Source: Flavobacterium sp. FEMGT703F (lineage in GTDB: Bacteria; Bacteroidota; Bacteroidia; Flavobacteriales; Flavobacteriaceae). From it: a DNA stretch of 64,000 nt. Of the stretch, positions 44,953 through 53,064 are shown in pieces (position 1 is the first letter of the stretch; each line of letters opens with the position of its first letter). The translations under genes were made by a program, and so were the position numbers. A model generated the notes under the pieces. The model searched no databases, had not been told where the DNA came from, and worked only from the letters and a program-made list of their open reading frames with translations. Location of the stretch: contig PGCN01000019.1 of NCBI GenBank assembly GCA_002786385.1, positions 49,695 to 113,694 on the forward strand. The letters run 5' to 3'.

Positions 44953-46035
44953 ATGTTGAAAGAAAGTTATATAGTTATAGGCGTCATGTCGGGTACTTCG
45001 CTCGATGGCGTCGATTTGGCGCACATTCATTTCTCGGTTATTGAGGGAAAATGGCGCTACAAAATTTTGGAAAGCGAAACTATCCCATACACCGAAGATT
45101 GGTTAAACAAATTGCGAACGGCCGTTGATTTTTCTCAGAAAGAATTACAACAACTGAACCGCGATTATACCGCACTTTTGGGCAACATTATCAAAGACTT
45201 TATCCTTCGGAACAAAATCAAAAATCTCGATGCCGTTTGCAGTCACGGCCACACGATTTTGCACCAACCCCAAAACGGTTTCACTTTGCAGATAGGCAAC
45301 TTAAAAGAAATTGCTGAAATAGTTGGTCAAACGGTAGTTTGTGATTTTCGGGTACAAGATGTCAAGCTTGGCGGACAAGGTGCGCCTTTGGTACCTATTG
45401 GCGACCGAATTTTATTTGCTGAATACGACTATTGTTTGAACCTAGGCGGATTTTCCAACATCTCTTTTGAACAAGACGGAAAACGCATAGCATTTGACAT
45501 TTCACCGGTGAATACCGTATTGAACTTTTACGCGAATCAACTCGGCTTACCTTATGACGACAAAGGGGAAATAGCCCGAAGCGGTGAAACCGATATGACC
45601 TTGTTGGAAGAATTAGACAACTTATCTTACTACCAAAAAACGCATCCGAAATCGTTGGGTTTTGAATTTGTCAAAACCATCGTGTTGCCTTTGATGGAAA
45701 GTTACGACCTTCCTATTGAGGACAAAATGCACACATTTATCAAACATATAGCGAAACAAACCGCTTATGCATTACCGGAAAGAAAAGGCAAAATGCTCGT
45801 AACCGGCGGCGGCGCTTACAATACTTTTTTGTTGGAATGTATGCAAAATTACTTGACTGAAATGACCATAGTGGTACCCGATGCCAAGACCCTAGAATAC
45901 AAAGAAGCACTGATTTTCGGACTCCTAGGCGTTTTAAAATTGCGCAAAGAAATTAATGTTTTGAGTAGTGTTACAGGGGCGAAGAAAGACCATAGTAGCG
46001 GTGTTATATTTAAGGTTTTAAAAACCAAAATCTAA
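44953..46035 (+). CDS. anmK: Anhydro-N-acetylmuramic acid kinase
   Basis: This 360-residue sugar kinase of the ASKHA fold has the phosphate motif GVMSGTSLDGVDLA at 10-23, QGAPLVPIGD, NLGGFSNIS and VTGGGAYN. It opens and phosphorylates 1,6-anhydro-MurNAc to MurNAc-6-P during peptidoglycan recycling, complementing mpl at 1382. The reaction takes place in the cytosol. The next step (MurQ) is not in the window. Length and motifs are complete. Confidence 0.96.
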   Translation: MLKESYIVIGVMSGTSLDGVDLAHIHFSVIEGKWRYKILESETIPYTEDWLNKLRTAVDFSQKELQQLNRDYTALLGNIIKDFILRNKIKNLDAVCSHGHTILHQPQNGFTLQIGNLKEIAEIVGQTVVCDFRVQDVKLGGQGAPLVPIGDRILFAEYDYCLNLGGFSNISFEQDGKRIAFDISPVNTVLNFYANQLGLPYDDKGEIARSGETDMTLLEELDNLSYYQKTHPKSLGFEFVKTIVLPLMESYDLPIEDKMHTFIKHIAKQTAYALPERKGKMLVTGGGAYNTFLLECMQNYLTEMTIVVPDAKTLEYKEALIFGLLGVLKLRKEINVLSSVTGAKKDHSSGVIFKVLKTKI

Positions 46036-46061
46036 CTGATTTAAAACAAATTTCACCATTC

Positions 46062-46098
46062 GTAATTCCTAATTCGTAATTCGTAATTCCTATATTTG
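46062..46098 (+). promoter_or_regulatory. ATTCGTA array running into the -7 box of the amino-acid dehydrogenase
   Basis: Four ATTCGTA/ATTCCTA units (46062-46090) lead straight into TATATTTG (46091-46098), a perfect TAnnTTTG box 21 bases before the start codon. The array occupies the -33 position where no TTG is present, so it may have altered promoter strength. Confidence 0.6.
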
Positions 46099-46119
46099 CA
46101 CCACTAACAAACTAAACTA

Positions 46120-47346
46120 ATGAAAGATTTACTTAAAAAATTCGAAAACAAACAACCTGAAATAGTATTCCATTGGAAAGATAACGAAACCGATGCTGAA
46201 GGATGGACTGTGATTAACTCCTTGCGCGGTGGTGCTGCCGGAGGCGGAACTCGTATGCGTAAAGGATTAGACATGAATGAAGTGTTGTCGTTGGCCAAAA
46301 CTATGGAAGTGAAATTCTCAGTATCAGGTCCGGCGATTGGCGGTGCAAAATCTGGAATTAATTTCGACCCGAATGATCCGCGTAAAAAAGGCGTGTTGCA
46401 GCGTTGGTATAAAGCGGTTTCTCCGCTATTGAAAAGCTACTACGGCACGGGTGGCGACTTGAACGTAGACGAAATCCACGAAGTAATTCCGATGACCGAA
46501 GAATGTGGTGTATGGCATCCGCAGGAAGGTGTTTTTAACGGACACTTCAAACCTACCGAAGCCGATAAAATTAACCGTATCGGGCAATTGCGTCAAGGCG
46601 TAATTAAAGTAATCGAAAACCCGAAATTTTCTCCTGATGTATTGCGTAAATATACCGTAGCCGACATGATTACCGGTTATGGCGTGGCCGAAGCCGTTCG
46701 TCATTATTACGACATTTACGGTGGCGATGTGAAAGGCAAAAAAGCCATCGTACAAGGTTTCGGAAACGTAGGTTCGGCAGCCGCTTTTTATTTGGCCGAT
46801 ATGGGTGCTAAAGTGGTGGGTATTATTGACCGCGACGGAGGTGTGATTAAAGAAGAAGGCTTTTCGTTTGAAGAAATCAAAAGGTTGTTCTTGAACAAAG
46901 ACGGCAACAAATTGGTGGCTCAAAACATGATTCCGTTTGCGGAAATTAACGACAGCATTTGGAAATTGGGTGCCGAAATTTTCGCCCCTTGTGCAGCCTC
47001 TCGTTTGGTAACTAAAGACCAAGTAGATACTATGATTGCTTCCGGATTGGAAGTGATTTCTTGTGGCGCGAATGTACCGTTTGCCGATAAAGAAATTTTC
47101 TTTGGTCCGATTATGGAAGAAACCGACAGCAAAGTGAGTTTGATTCCGGATTTCATTTCCAATTGTGGTATGGCGCGTGTTTTTGCCTACTTTATGGAGA
47201 AAAAAGTACAAATGACAGACGAAGCCATTTTCTACGACATCTCGGAAACCATCAAAAAAGCCTTAGAAAAAGCACACGATTTGAATTCGGATAAAAAGCA
47301 TATCAGCGCTACAGCTTTTGAAAATGCTTTGAAACAGTTGGTGTAA
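46120..47346 (+). CDS. Glu/Leu/Phe/Val dehydrogenase family protein
   Basis: This 408-residue oxidative deaminase has the substrate lysine K77 (GGAKSGI) and the dinucleotide motif GFGNVGSA at 213-220. The N-terminal GGAAGGGTRM stretch and length differ from classical 450-residue GdhA and resemble the leucine/valine-type branch. The substrate (Glu, Leu, Val or Phe) is therefore left open. It interconverts an amino acid and its keto acid with NAD(P). It is expressed from its own TATATTTG-containing promoter. Confidence 0.92.
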   Translation: MKDLLKKFENKQPEIVFHWKDNETDAEGWTVINSLRGGAAGGGTRMRKGLDMNEVLSLAKTMEVKFSVSGPAIGGAKSGINFDPNDPRKKGVLQRWYKAVSPLLKSYYGTGGDLNVDEIHEVIPMTEECGVWHPQEGVFNGHFKPTEADKINRIGQLRQGVIKVIENPKFSPDVLRKYTVADMITGYGVAEAVRHYYDIYGGDVKGKKAIVQGFGNVGSAAAFYLADMGAKVVGIIDRDGGVIKEEGFSFEEIKRLFLNKDGNKLVAQNMIPFAEINDSIWKLGAEIFAPCAASRLVTKDQVDTMIASGLEVISCGANVPFADKEIFFGPIMEETDSKVSLIPDFISNCGMARVFAYFMEKKVQMTDEAIFYDISETIKKALEKAHDLNSDKKHISATAFENALKQLV

Positions 47347-47420
47347 TATTTCATTAACTATACGGATTACACAATATTTAGTACCTTTAAGCGTTATAAA
47401 GTAAACTAACACCGGATAAA

Positions 47421-48314
47421 ATGAGTTTTGAAATATCAGATAACGATAAAAAATCCTTGGCCATCACTACGTTAGTGTATGCTGTTTTACTGTTGTTGTT
47501 ATTCTTTTTGCGCTTTTGGCCTCCGGCTGACATGAAAATCATGGGCGGCGGTGGCGGTGGCGGCATCGAAATGAATTTTGGCGACAGCGATTACGGAATG
47601 GGCGACAATTACAAAAGCGAAGTCCTTAACGTTAAAGACCAAGCTAAAGTTACCCCAACAGCAGCCTCGCCTGAAGATGATGTTATTGCTGATGAAAGTG
47701 ACGACAACGAAACCAATGTAGCCATTCCGAAAAAAGACATTAAAAAAACGCCTACGCCGGTAGTTCCGAAAAAAGACATCAAACCTACGCCCGAAAAACC
47801 TAAAGTTTCTAAAAATGCGAATGACGCTTTGTCGAGTTTGTTAGGTAACAAAGGTGGCGATGGTAACGATACCAAAAGCGGCAACAAAGGTAATGCCGGC
47901 GGCAACTTAAACTCTAACGGTTATTACGGTAACGGCAGCGGAACAGGTTCGGGTGGCGGCAATGGCAGTGGCAACGGAACCGGAAATGGTTCGGGTAGCG
48001 GCTCAGGAAGCGGAAGCGGAAGCGGTGGCGGAAACGGCAGTGGCTCAGGTTATTCGTTAGGCAACAGAAAAGCATTAAGTAAACCGCAACCGGATTATAC
48101 TTGCCAAGAACAAGGCCGAGTAGCTGTACAAGTAACAGTAGACAGGAATGGCAATACAGTTAGTGTAATTGCCGGTGTACAAGGAACGACCAATACTGCT
48201 AAATGTTTGCTTGACCAAGCGCGCATAGCCGCTCAAAACACCAAGTGGCAAGCCGACGGTAATGCTCCTGAAAAACAAGTTGGAAAAATTATCTATACTT
48301 TTAGTCTGAATTAA
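47421..48314 (+). CDS. Energy transducer TonB-like protein
   Basis: This 297-residue protein has one membrane helix (about 13-35). A short GGGGGGG segment is followed by a Lys/Pro-rich periplasmic stretch (KKDIKKTPTPVVPKKDIKPT) and a Gly/Ser/Asn linker of about 60 residues (180-215 almost only G, S, N and T). The C-terminal domain (YTCQEQGRVAVQVTVDRNG) resembles TonB/TolA ends. It should transmit proton-motive force from ExbB/ExbD to outer-membrane receptors. The matching exbD-exbB pair lies opposite, converging on it. Confidence 0.85.
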   Translation: MSFEISDNDKKSLAITTLVYAVLLLLLFFLRFWPPADMKIMGGGGGGGIEMNFGDSDYGMGDNYKSEVLNVKDQAKVTPTAASPEDDVIADESDDNETNVAIPKKDIKKTPTPVVPKKDIKPTPEKPKVSKNANDALSSLLGNKGGDGNDTKSGNKGNAGGNLNSNGYYGNGSGTGSGGGNGSGNGTGNGSGSGSGSGSGSGGGNGSGSGYSLGNRKALSKPQPDYTCQEQGRVAVQVTVDRNGNTVSVIAGVQGTTNTAKCLLDQARIAAQNTKWQADGNAPEKQVGKIIYTFSLN

Positions 48315-48325
48315 AGGTAAAACGT

Positions 48326-48460
48326 GAACTATAGCCCTGATAGTAGTGGCATCCTTTTAAAAAAATCTCCACCTTTTCGGGTGGAGATTTTTTTTAAAAG
48401 ATAGAACGGATAGCAGGACGACTGTGGTAAGAAAGATAATGGTCCCGCTCCTTATTCTTA
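48326..48460. repeat. Flavobacterial hairpin repeat element, copy C, with nested terminator
   Basis: The flanks TAGCCCTGATAGTAGTGG and AACGGATAGCAGGACGAC surround ATCCTTTT...AAAAGAT. In the centre, at 48363-48395, a strong hairpin (ATCTCCACC / GGTGGAGAT) with T8 serves as the terminator of the TonB gene. The terminator sits exactly in the loop region of the element. Confidence 0.7.
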
Positions 48461-48462
48461 GA

Positions 48463-48858
48463 CTATTTCGGACTCGTAGCGATAACGAATTTCAATTTGT
48501 TTCTCACGCCTATTTGCAGCACGTCTACTAAATCTTGTACTTGCAAATTGAACGGAATTCTAATCACAACGGTTTGTTGCTTAGAAGGGTCGATTTTAGA
48601 CAACAAGGTGGTTTCCAATTGCTCGAAAGCGACTTGTTCTTTGTCGATAAAAAACTCTTTCTGTTCAGTAACAGAGAGTGTAATCAATTGCTTGTTGGTT
48701 TTTTCGTTGGTTTGCGACTTGGGCAAGGTCATTCGAATCACATTGGGATTGGCCAAGGTGGAAATGATGAGAAAAAACAACAACAAGAAAAACATAATGT
48801 CGCTCAAGGACGAAGTGGCGACTTCTGCGTGAAATCGTTTATTTCGCTTTATGGCCAT
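48463..48858 (-). CDS. exbD: ExbD/TolR biopolymer transport protein
   Basis: This 131-residue protein has one membrane helix near 18-40, beginning with SLSDIMFFLLLFFLIIST. That segment contains the conserved proton-carrying Asp (D20). The rest is periplasmic. With ExbB it forms the proton-driven stator for TonB. Its start codon overlaps the 3' end of exbB by 20 bases, so translation is coupled. Confidence 0.92.
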   Translation of the reverse strand: MAIKRNKRFHAEVATSSLSDIMFFLLLFFLIISTLANPNVIRMTLPKSQTNEKTNKQLITLSVTEQKEFFIDKEQVAFEQLETTLLSKIDPSKQQTVVIRIPFNLQVQDLVDVLQIGVRNKLKFVIATSPK

Positions 48859-49555
48859 TGGGTCTTTGGATTATGTTGACAAATTCTAATACTTGTTTTT
48901 GAATAGACAACGAGAAGCTGTCGATGCGACCGTTAAATAAGTGGTATGCAGCATAAGCGATGATACCAACGATTAATCCGGCACCACTACTGATCATTTT
49001 TTCGTATAAACCGCCGGAGATATTTCCGATACTGATGTCTTCGGTAACTGAAATACTATAGAAAATTTTGATTACCCCGGAAATGGTTCCGATAAACCCT
49101 AACGTAGGCGCGATACCGGCGATTAACCCGAGTTGGCCTAGGCGTTTTTCCATGTAGCCGATTTCGATATTGGCTGCGCGTTCCATATTGGATTCGATTT
49201 CATTGATATGACGACCGATGGTCAGCACACCTTCTTTGATCACATTGCCTTGTGCATTGCCGCTTCTTTCGGCTGCGTTTACTGCCAATTCGATGTTGGC
49301 ATTATTCAAATGATTGCGAATGTCGGCCATCAAATGATTGTCGATTTTAGCCGCTTTTTGGATGTACATATAACGCTCGAAAATGACATACAAAGTGTAG
49401 AAAAGTAAGATGGCGATAGGAATTAAAAAAAGACCACCTTTAAAAAGGAATTCTAAGACCGAAACTTCATTAGTTAAAGCGGGATTGGCAGTATTGGCGG
49501 CTGGAATATTCTGAGCTAAACTGTCCACTTGCAACTGTAAAAATGTACTGATCAT
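48839..49555 (-). CDS. exbB: ExbB/TolQ/MotA proton channel protein
   Basis: This 238-residue protein has three membrane segments (about 30-50, 135-160 and 185-205) and the family pattern GLIAGIAPTLGFIGTISGVIKIF. It builds the pentameric channel around ExbD. It starts the exbB-exbD pair, which faces the TonB gene on the other strand. The three genes therefore converge instead of forming one operon. Confidence 0.92.
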   Translation of the reverse strand: MISTFLQLQVDSLAQNIPAANTANPALTNEVSVLEFLFKGGLFLIPIAILLFYTLYVIFERYMYIQKAAKIDNHLMADIRNHLNNANIELAVNAAERSGNAQGNVIKEGVLTIGRHINEIESNMERAANIEIGYMEKRLGQLGLIAGIAPTLGFIGTISGVIKIFYSISVTEDISIGNISGGLYEKMISSGAGLIVGIIAYAAYHLFNGRIDSFSLSIQKQVLEFVNIIQRPNGHKAK

Positions 49556-49680
49556 ATTTGTTTAATTTTGGGCTGTTAATTCTGAAAATAGTTTCAAATT
49601 TGTATTGACCGTATCGGCATCACAATATACAACGAAAAAAAAATTAAAAAAGTATATCAAAAAAATATTTTCCCGAAATT

Positions 49681-50901
49681 ATGAACTACCAGGAAACCTT
49701 GGAATGGATGTTTAACAAACTGCCGATGTATCAAACGCAGGGGGCAACAGCTTATCGAAAAGACATCACCAATACGGTGCTGTTGGCCGAGCATTTAGAG
49801 CATCCCGAAAAACAGCTCAAATGCATACACGTAGCCGGTACTAACGGGAAAGGCTCTACTTCGCACTTGTTGGCTTCGGTATTGATGGAAGCGGGTTATA
49901 AAGTAGGCCTTTACACCTCGCCTCACTTAAAAGATTATCGAGAGCGAATTACTATTAACGGCGAACCAATTTCAGAGGCTTACGTAGTAGAATTCATGGC
50001 CAAAAACAAAGGCTTTTTTGAATCGCATCAGTTGAGTTTTTTTGAGATGAGTGTGGGTTTGGCTTTTGAGTATTTTGTGCATGAAAAAATCGATATAGCC
50101 ATTATTGAAGTAGGCATGGGCGGCCGATTGGATTCGACCAACATCATTACACCATTGATTTCCGTGATTACCAATATTGGTCTAGACCATACCCAATTTT
50201 TAGGTGATACTTTAGAAGCGATTGCTTTTGAGAAAGCCGGGATTATCAAAAACAACATTCCTGTGGTAATTGGCGAATACTTAGCGGAAACCAAACCTGT
50301 ATTTACGACTAAAGCGAAAGAAACCCATTCCGAGCTATACTTTGCCTCCGATTTAGTACTGGAAGATTATCCTTGCGGCTTGTTGGGCGACTATCAGTTT
50401 TACAATAAAAAGACCGTCATCCAAACTTTGCGGGTTTTACAAGAAAAACAATTGTTACAGATTTCAGAAGACGATATTAAAAACGGTTTCCTGAAGGTGA
50501 TTGACAACACGCATTTACAAGGGCGATGGCAACAATTGGGCACTAATCCGAAAATTATTTGCGATACGGCACACAATGCTCACGGTTTGACAGTGGTAAT
50601 AGAACAGCTAAAAAAGGAAAAATACAATCAATTACATTTGGTTTTGGGTGTGGTAAACGACAAAAAACTGGATGATATTTTGATTTTATTGCCCAAAAAC
50701 GCCCAATATTATTTTTGTAAACCAAATATTTCTCGCGGATTAGAAGCAACTGTTTTACAAGAAAAGGCCGCAACATTCGGACTTAATGGCGCAATATACA
50801 ATTCTGTTTCAGAAGCTTATGAATACAGTAGAAAAATGGCCGCAGCTGAAGATTTCATTTATGTTGGCGGCAGTACTTTTGTAGTGGCAGAAATTTTGTA
50901 A
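49681..50901 (+). CDS. folC: Folylpolyglutamate synthase / dihydrofolate synthase
   Basis: This 406-residue Mur-ligase-like enzyme has the ATP loop VAGTNGKGST at 51-60, then DSTNIITPLISVITNIGLDHTQFLG with its metal-site histidine, and a C-terminal domain with DTAHNAHG. It adds glutamate to dihydropteroate and to folates. It is the sole gene on its transcript and is followed directly by the tRNA-Val promoter. Confidence 0.95.
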   Translation: MNYQETLEWMFNKLPMYQTQGATAYRKDITNTVLLAEHLEHPEKQLKCIHVAGTNGKGSTSHLLASVLMEAGYKVGLYTSPHLKDYRERITINGEPISEAYVVEFMAKNKGFFESHQLSFFEMSVGLAFEYFVHEKIDIAIIEVGMGGRLDSTNIITPLISVITNIGLDHTQFLGDTLEAIAFEKAGIIKNNIPVVIGEYLAETKPVFTTKAKETHSELYFASDLVLEDYPCGLLGDYQFYNKKTVIQTLRVLQEKQLLQISEDDIKNGFLKVIDNTHLQGRWQQLGTNPKIICDTAHNAHGLTVVIEQLKKEKYNQLHLVLGVVNDKKLDDILILLPKNAQYYFCKPNISRGLEATVLQEKAATFGLNGAIYNSVSEAYEYSRKMAAAEDFIYVGGSTFVVAEIL

Positions 50902-50917
50902 TTTTTTTCGATTTTAA

Positions 50918-50948
50918 TTTGCAGAATCAAAAAACTGCCCTATATTTG
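50918..50948 (+). promoter_or_regulatory. Promoter of tRNA-Val
   Basis: TTTG (50918-50921), a 19-base spacer and TATATTTG (50941-50948) make the best match to the Bacteroidota consensus in the window. The tRNA begins 22 bases after the -7 box, leaving a leader of about 15 bases. Confidence 0.85.
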
Positions 50949-50969
50949 CACCGCAATCAAGCACAAAAC

Positions 50970-51044
50970 GGGCGATTAGCTCAGCTGGTTCAGAGCATCT
51001 CGTTTACACCGAGAGGGTCGGGGGTTCGAATCCCTCATCGCCCA
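50970..51044 (+). tRNA. tRNA-Val (anticodon UAC)
   Basis: The acceptor stem GGGCGAT pairs with ATCGCCC, and A51044 is the discriminator. The anticodon stem TCTCG/CGAGA carries the loop TTTACAC, giving anticodon TAC for valine GUN codons. The T arm has GGTTCGAATCC. CCA is not encoded. A terminator hairpin follows 9 bases later. The last 11 bases of the gene plus six following bases are repeated three more times downstream. Confidence 0.95.
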
Positions 51045-51620
51045 CAACCGTTTAAAACCGATTAGGAAACTAATCGGTTTTTTTGTTTTAGGACATACTG
51101 TAACTTTATCGGAGTTCAAATTTTCATCATATTGCTTGAACAGAAAACCGCATTCCAAGTCAAAAAACAAACTAAAGTTTGTATACCTGACTGCCACCGG
51201 CAGTCCTCCTCTTAATATCAAATCTCATCGCCCACAACCGTTTAAAACCGATTAGTTTCCTAATCGGTTTTTTTGTTTTAGGACATACTGTAACTTTATC
51301 GGAGTTCAAATTTTCATCATATTGCTTGAACAGAAAACCGCATTCCAAGTCAAAAAACAAACTAAAGTTTGTATACCTGACTGCCACCGGCAGTCCTCCT
51401 CTTAATATCAAATCTCATCGCCCACAACCGTTTAAAACCGATTAGTTTCCTAATCGGTTTTTTTGTTTTAGGACATACTGTAACTTTATCGGAGTTCAAA
51501 TTTTCATCATATTGCTTGAACAGAAAACCGCATTCCAAGTCAAAAAACAAACTAAAGTTTGTATACCTGACTGCCACCGGCAGTCCTCTTCTTAATATCA
51601 AATCTCATCGCCCACAACCG
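51034..51620. repeat. 190-bp tandem repeat, three copies, each ending in the tRNA-Val 3' end
   Basis: The motif CTCATCGCCCACAACCG occurs at 51034, 51224, 51414 and 51604, exactly 190 bases apart. The first occurrence is the true tRNA 3' end. Each of the three intervening units carries a terminator-type hairpin at its left end and a GACTGCC-ACC-GGCAGTC hairpin near its right end. Copies 1 and 2 differ only in the hairpin loop, and copy 3 has one further base change. Small minus-strand open frames occur in every copy but shift frame (190 is not a multiple of 3) and look incidental. This is the main content of the 670-base gap to murF. Confidence 0.9.
51054..51085 (+). terminator. Terminator of tRNA-Val, repeated at 51244, 51434 and (variant) 51624
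   Basis: The stem AAAACCGATTAG / CTAATCGGTTTT is followed by Ts. It recurs at 51244-51275 and 51434-51465 with the central loop reading TTTC in place of GAAA. After the last tRNA-end motif a different hairpin stands at 51624-51656 (AAAATTCCACTT / AAGTGGAATTTT, T9), possibly the original terminator of the gene. Confidence 0.85.
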
Positions 51621-51689
51621 TTTTAAAATTCCACTTTATAAGTGGAATTTTTTTTTGCCCCTACTCCATCTAAACTTTATGTATAAAAA

Positions 51690-51712
51690 AACCACTCCGA
51701 AGAGTGGCTTAA
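51690..51712 (-). terminator. Terminator after murF
   Basis: The stem AACCACTC / GAGTGGCTT is followed on the minus strand by seven Ts. It begins just beyond the murF stop codon. Confidence 0.75.
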
Positions 51713-51714
51713 GA

Positions 51715-52998
51715 TTATATCAGTTCAAGTGTTCTTTCGAGTGCCATACCCCTTGAGCCTTTGATCAAAATGGTTTTGTTTTGCCAATGCAAAGCTGATA
51801 AAGCTTTAGCAAAATCCTCAAAGGTTTCATAAAAGGAAAAATTAGTTTTCGGGAGTTGATTGGCATAAAAATCTTTCCCCACGAAATAACAGATCATGGA
51901 TTCGTTTGTACTTAAAAAATCCACAATACTTTTGTGTTCTGACTTGCTTTCTTGCCCAAGCTCATACATATCGCCTATGACTACAATTTTATTAGGCTTA
52001 TCCAATTGTATAAAATTCTCTAAAGCAACTCTCATACTGCTTGGATTGGCGTTATAAGCGTCCAAAATAATCTCATTCGTATGCTTAACCATCAACTGGG
52101 AGCGATTGTTGTCGGGCACATAGGATTCGATAGCCGTCTTGATATCCTCAATCGGCACCTTGAAGTAATGTCCGATAGTAATAGCCATACAAATATTAGC
52201 CGCATTATATAGTCCAATTAAATGTGAAGTAATATCAGTACCAAGCGCTTTGACTTTTACAAAAGGATTGGCAGCAACTGACTCGATAAAAACAGTCGCA
52301 TCAGGATTAGTTTGGCTGAAAGTAATTCTGTTGAAATGCACCGTTTTTTCGCTTTGCAAAGTATCGTCTAAATTGACAAAAGTGGTTTTATTGTCCTTGG
52401 CTAAAAAAGCATACATTTCGCTTTTCCCTTTAATCACTCCTTCTACACCTCCAAATCCTTCCAGATGCGCTTTCCCGAAATTGGTGATAAAACCATAATC
52501 CGGTCTCGCGATGTCGCACAAAAACTCAATTTCTTTTTGATGATTAGCGCCCATCTCTACAATTCCGATTTGGGTGGATTGGTCAAACGACAACAAAGTG
52601 AGTGGCACCCCAATATGATTGTTCAAGTTGCCAACAGTGGCCTTAACTTGATACTTTTTGGCTAAAACTACATTAACCAATTCTTTGGTGGTCGTTTTAC
52701 CGTTACTTCCGGTCAAAGCAATAATAGGCAGCTTTAAATATAGTCGATGGTAAGTTGCCAACTCCTGTAAAGCTGTTAAACTGTCAGGAACCAATATTGT
52801 TCTGTGGTCGATATGATACGCTTCGTTGTCAATTAAAACATACTTAGCGCCTTTTTGCAAAGCTTCTGCGGCAAAGGTGTTAGCATCAAAACGATCTCCT
52901 TTAATGGCTACAAAAAATGAATCCTGAGTAATCTTTCTGGTATCGATAGCAATCCCGGAGGTTTGCAAAAAAAGTGAGTGAATTTCTTGAATGGTCAT
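51715..52998 (-). CDS. murF: UDP-MurNAc-tripeptide--D-alanyl-D-alanine ligase
   Basis: This 427-residue Mur ligase has TGSNGKTTTKE at 96-106, EMGANHQKEIEFL, and the C-terminal DAYNANPSSM. It completes the UDP-MurNAc pentapeptide in the cytosol. The neighbouring gldJ lies 66 bases upstream on the same strand, but a terminator separates them, so murF has its own transcript or relies on partial read-through. Confidence 0.96.
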   Translation of the reverse strand: MTIQEIHSLFLQTSGIAIDTRKITQDSFFVAIKGDRFDANTFAAEALQKGAKYVLIDNEAYHIDHRTILVPDSLTALQELATYHRLYLKLPIIALTGSNGKTTTKELVNVVLAKKYQVKATVGNLNNHIGVPLTLLSFDQSTQIGIVEMGANHQKEIEFLCDIARPDYGFITNFGKAHLEGFGGVEGVIKGKSEMYAFLAKDNKTTFVNLDDTLQSEKTVHFNRITFSQTNPDATVFIESVAANPFVKVKALGTDITSHLIGLYNAANICMAITIGHYFKVPIEDIKTAIESYVPDNNRSQLMVKHTNEIILDAYNANPSSMRVALENFIQLDKPNKIVVIGDMYELGQESKSEHKSIVDFLSTNESMICYFVGKDFYANQLPKTNFSFYETFEDFAKALSALHWQNKTILIKGSRGMALERTLELI

Positions 52999-53014
52999 GG
53001 GAAATATATTAAAA

Positions 53015-53044
53015 CAAAAAAGCCCTTAAAAATAGGGCTTTTTT
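53015..53044 (-). terminator. Terminator between gldJ and murF
   Basis: The stem AAAAAAGCCCTT / AGGGCTTTTTT is AT-closed and has a T tract on the minus strand. It ends the gldJ transcript. Confidence 0.8.
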
Positions 53045-53064
53045 GGTATTGTTACGAACTATAA

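Noticed and set aside
46426..47211. 261-codon open frame antisense to the amino-acid dehydrogenase
   Set aside because: It lies wholly within a strongly conserved gene and its product (H-, F- and N-rich) resembles no protein; it is a codon-bias shadow.
47930..48050. GGC/AGC-rich stretch considered as a nucleotide repeat element
   Set aside because: It is the in-frame Gly/Ser/Asn linker of the TonB-like protein with mixed codons.
50976..51601. Minus-strand open frames of 79-81 codons in each 190-bp unit
   Set aside because: They begin with TTG, read through the tRNA complement and the terminator, and run into the next unit in another frame; no family resemblance was seen.
51034..51620. Tandem repeat region considered as a CRISPR array
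   Set aside because: Repeats are 190 bases and contiguous, with no unique spacers and no cas genes.
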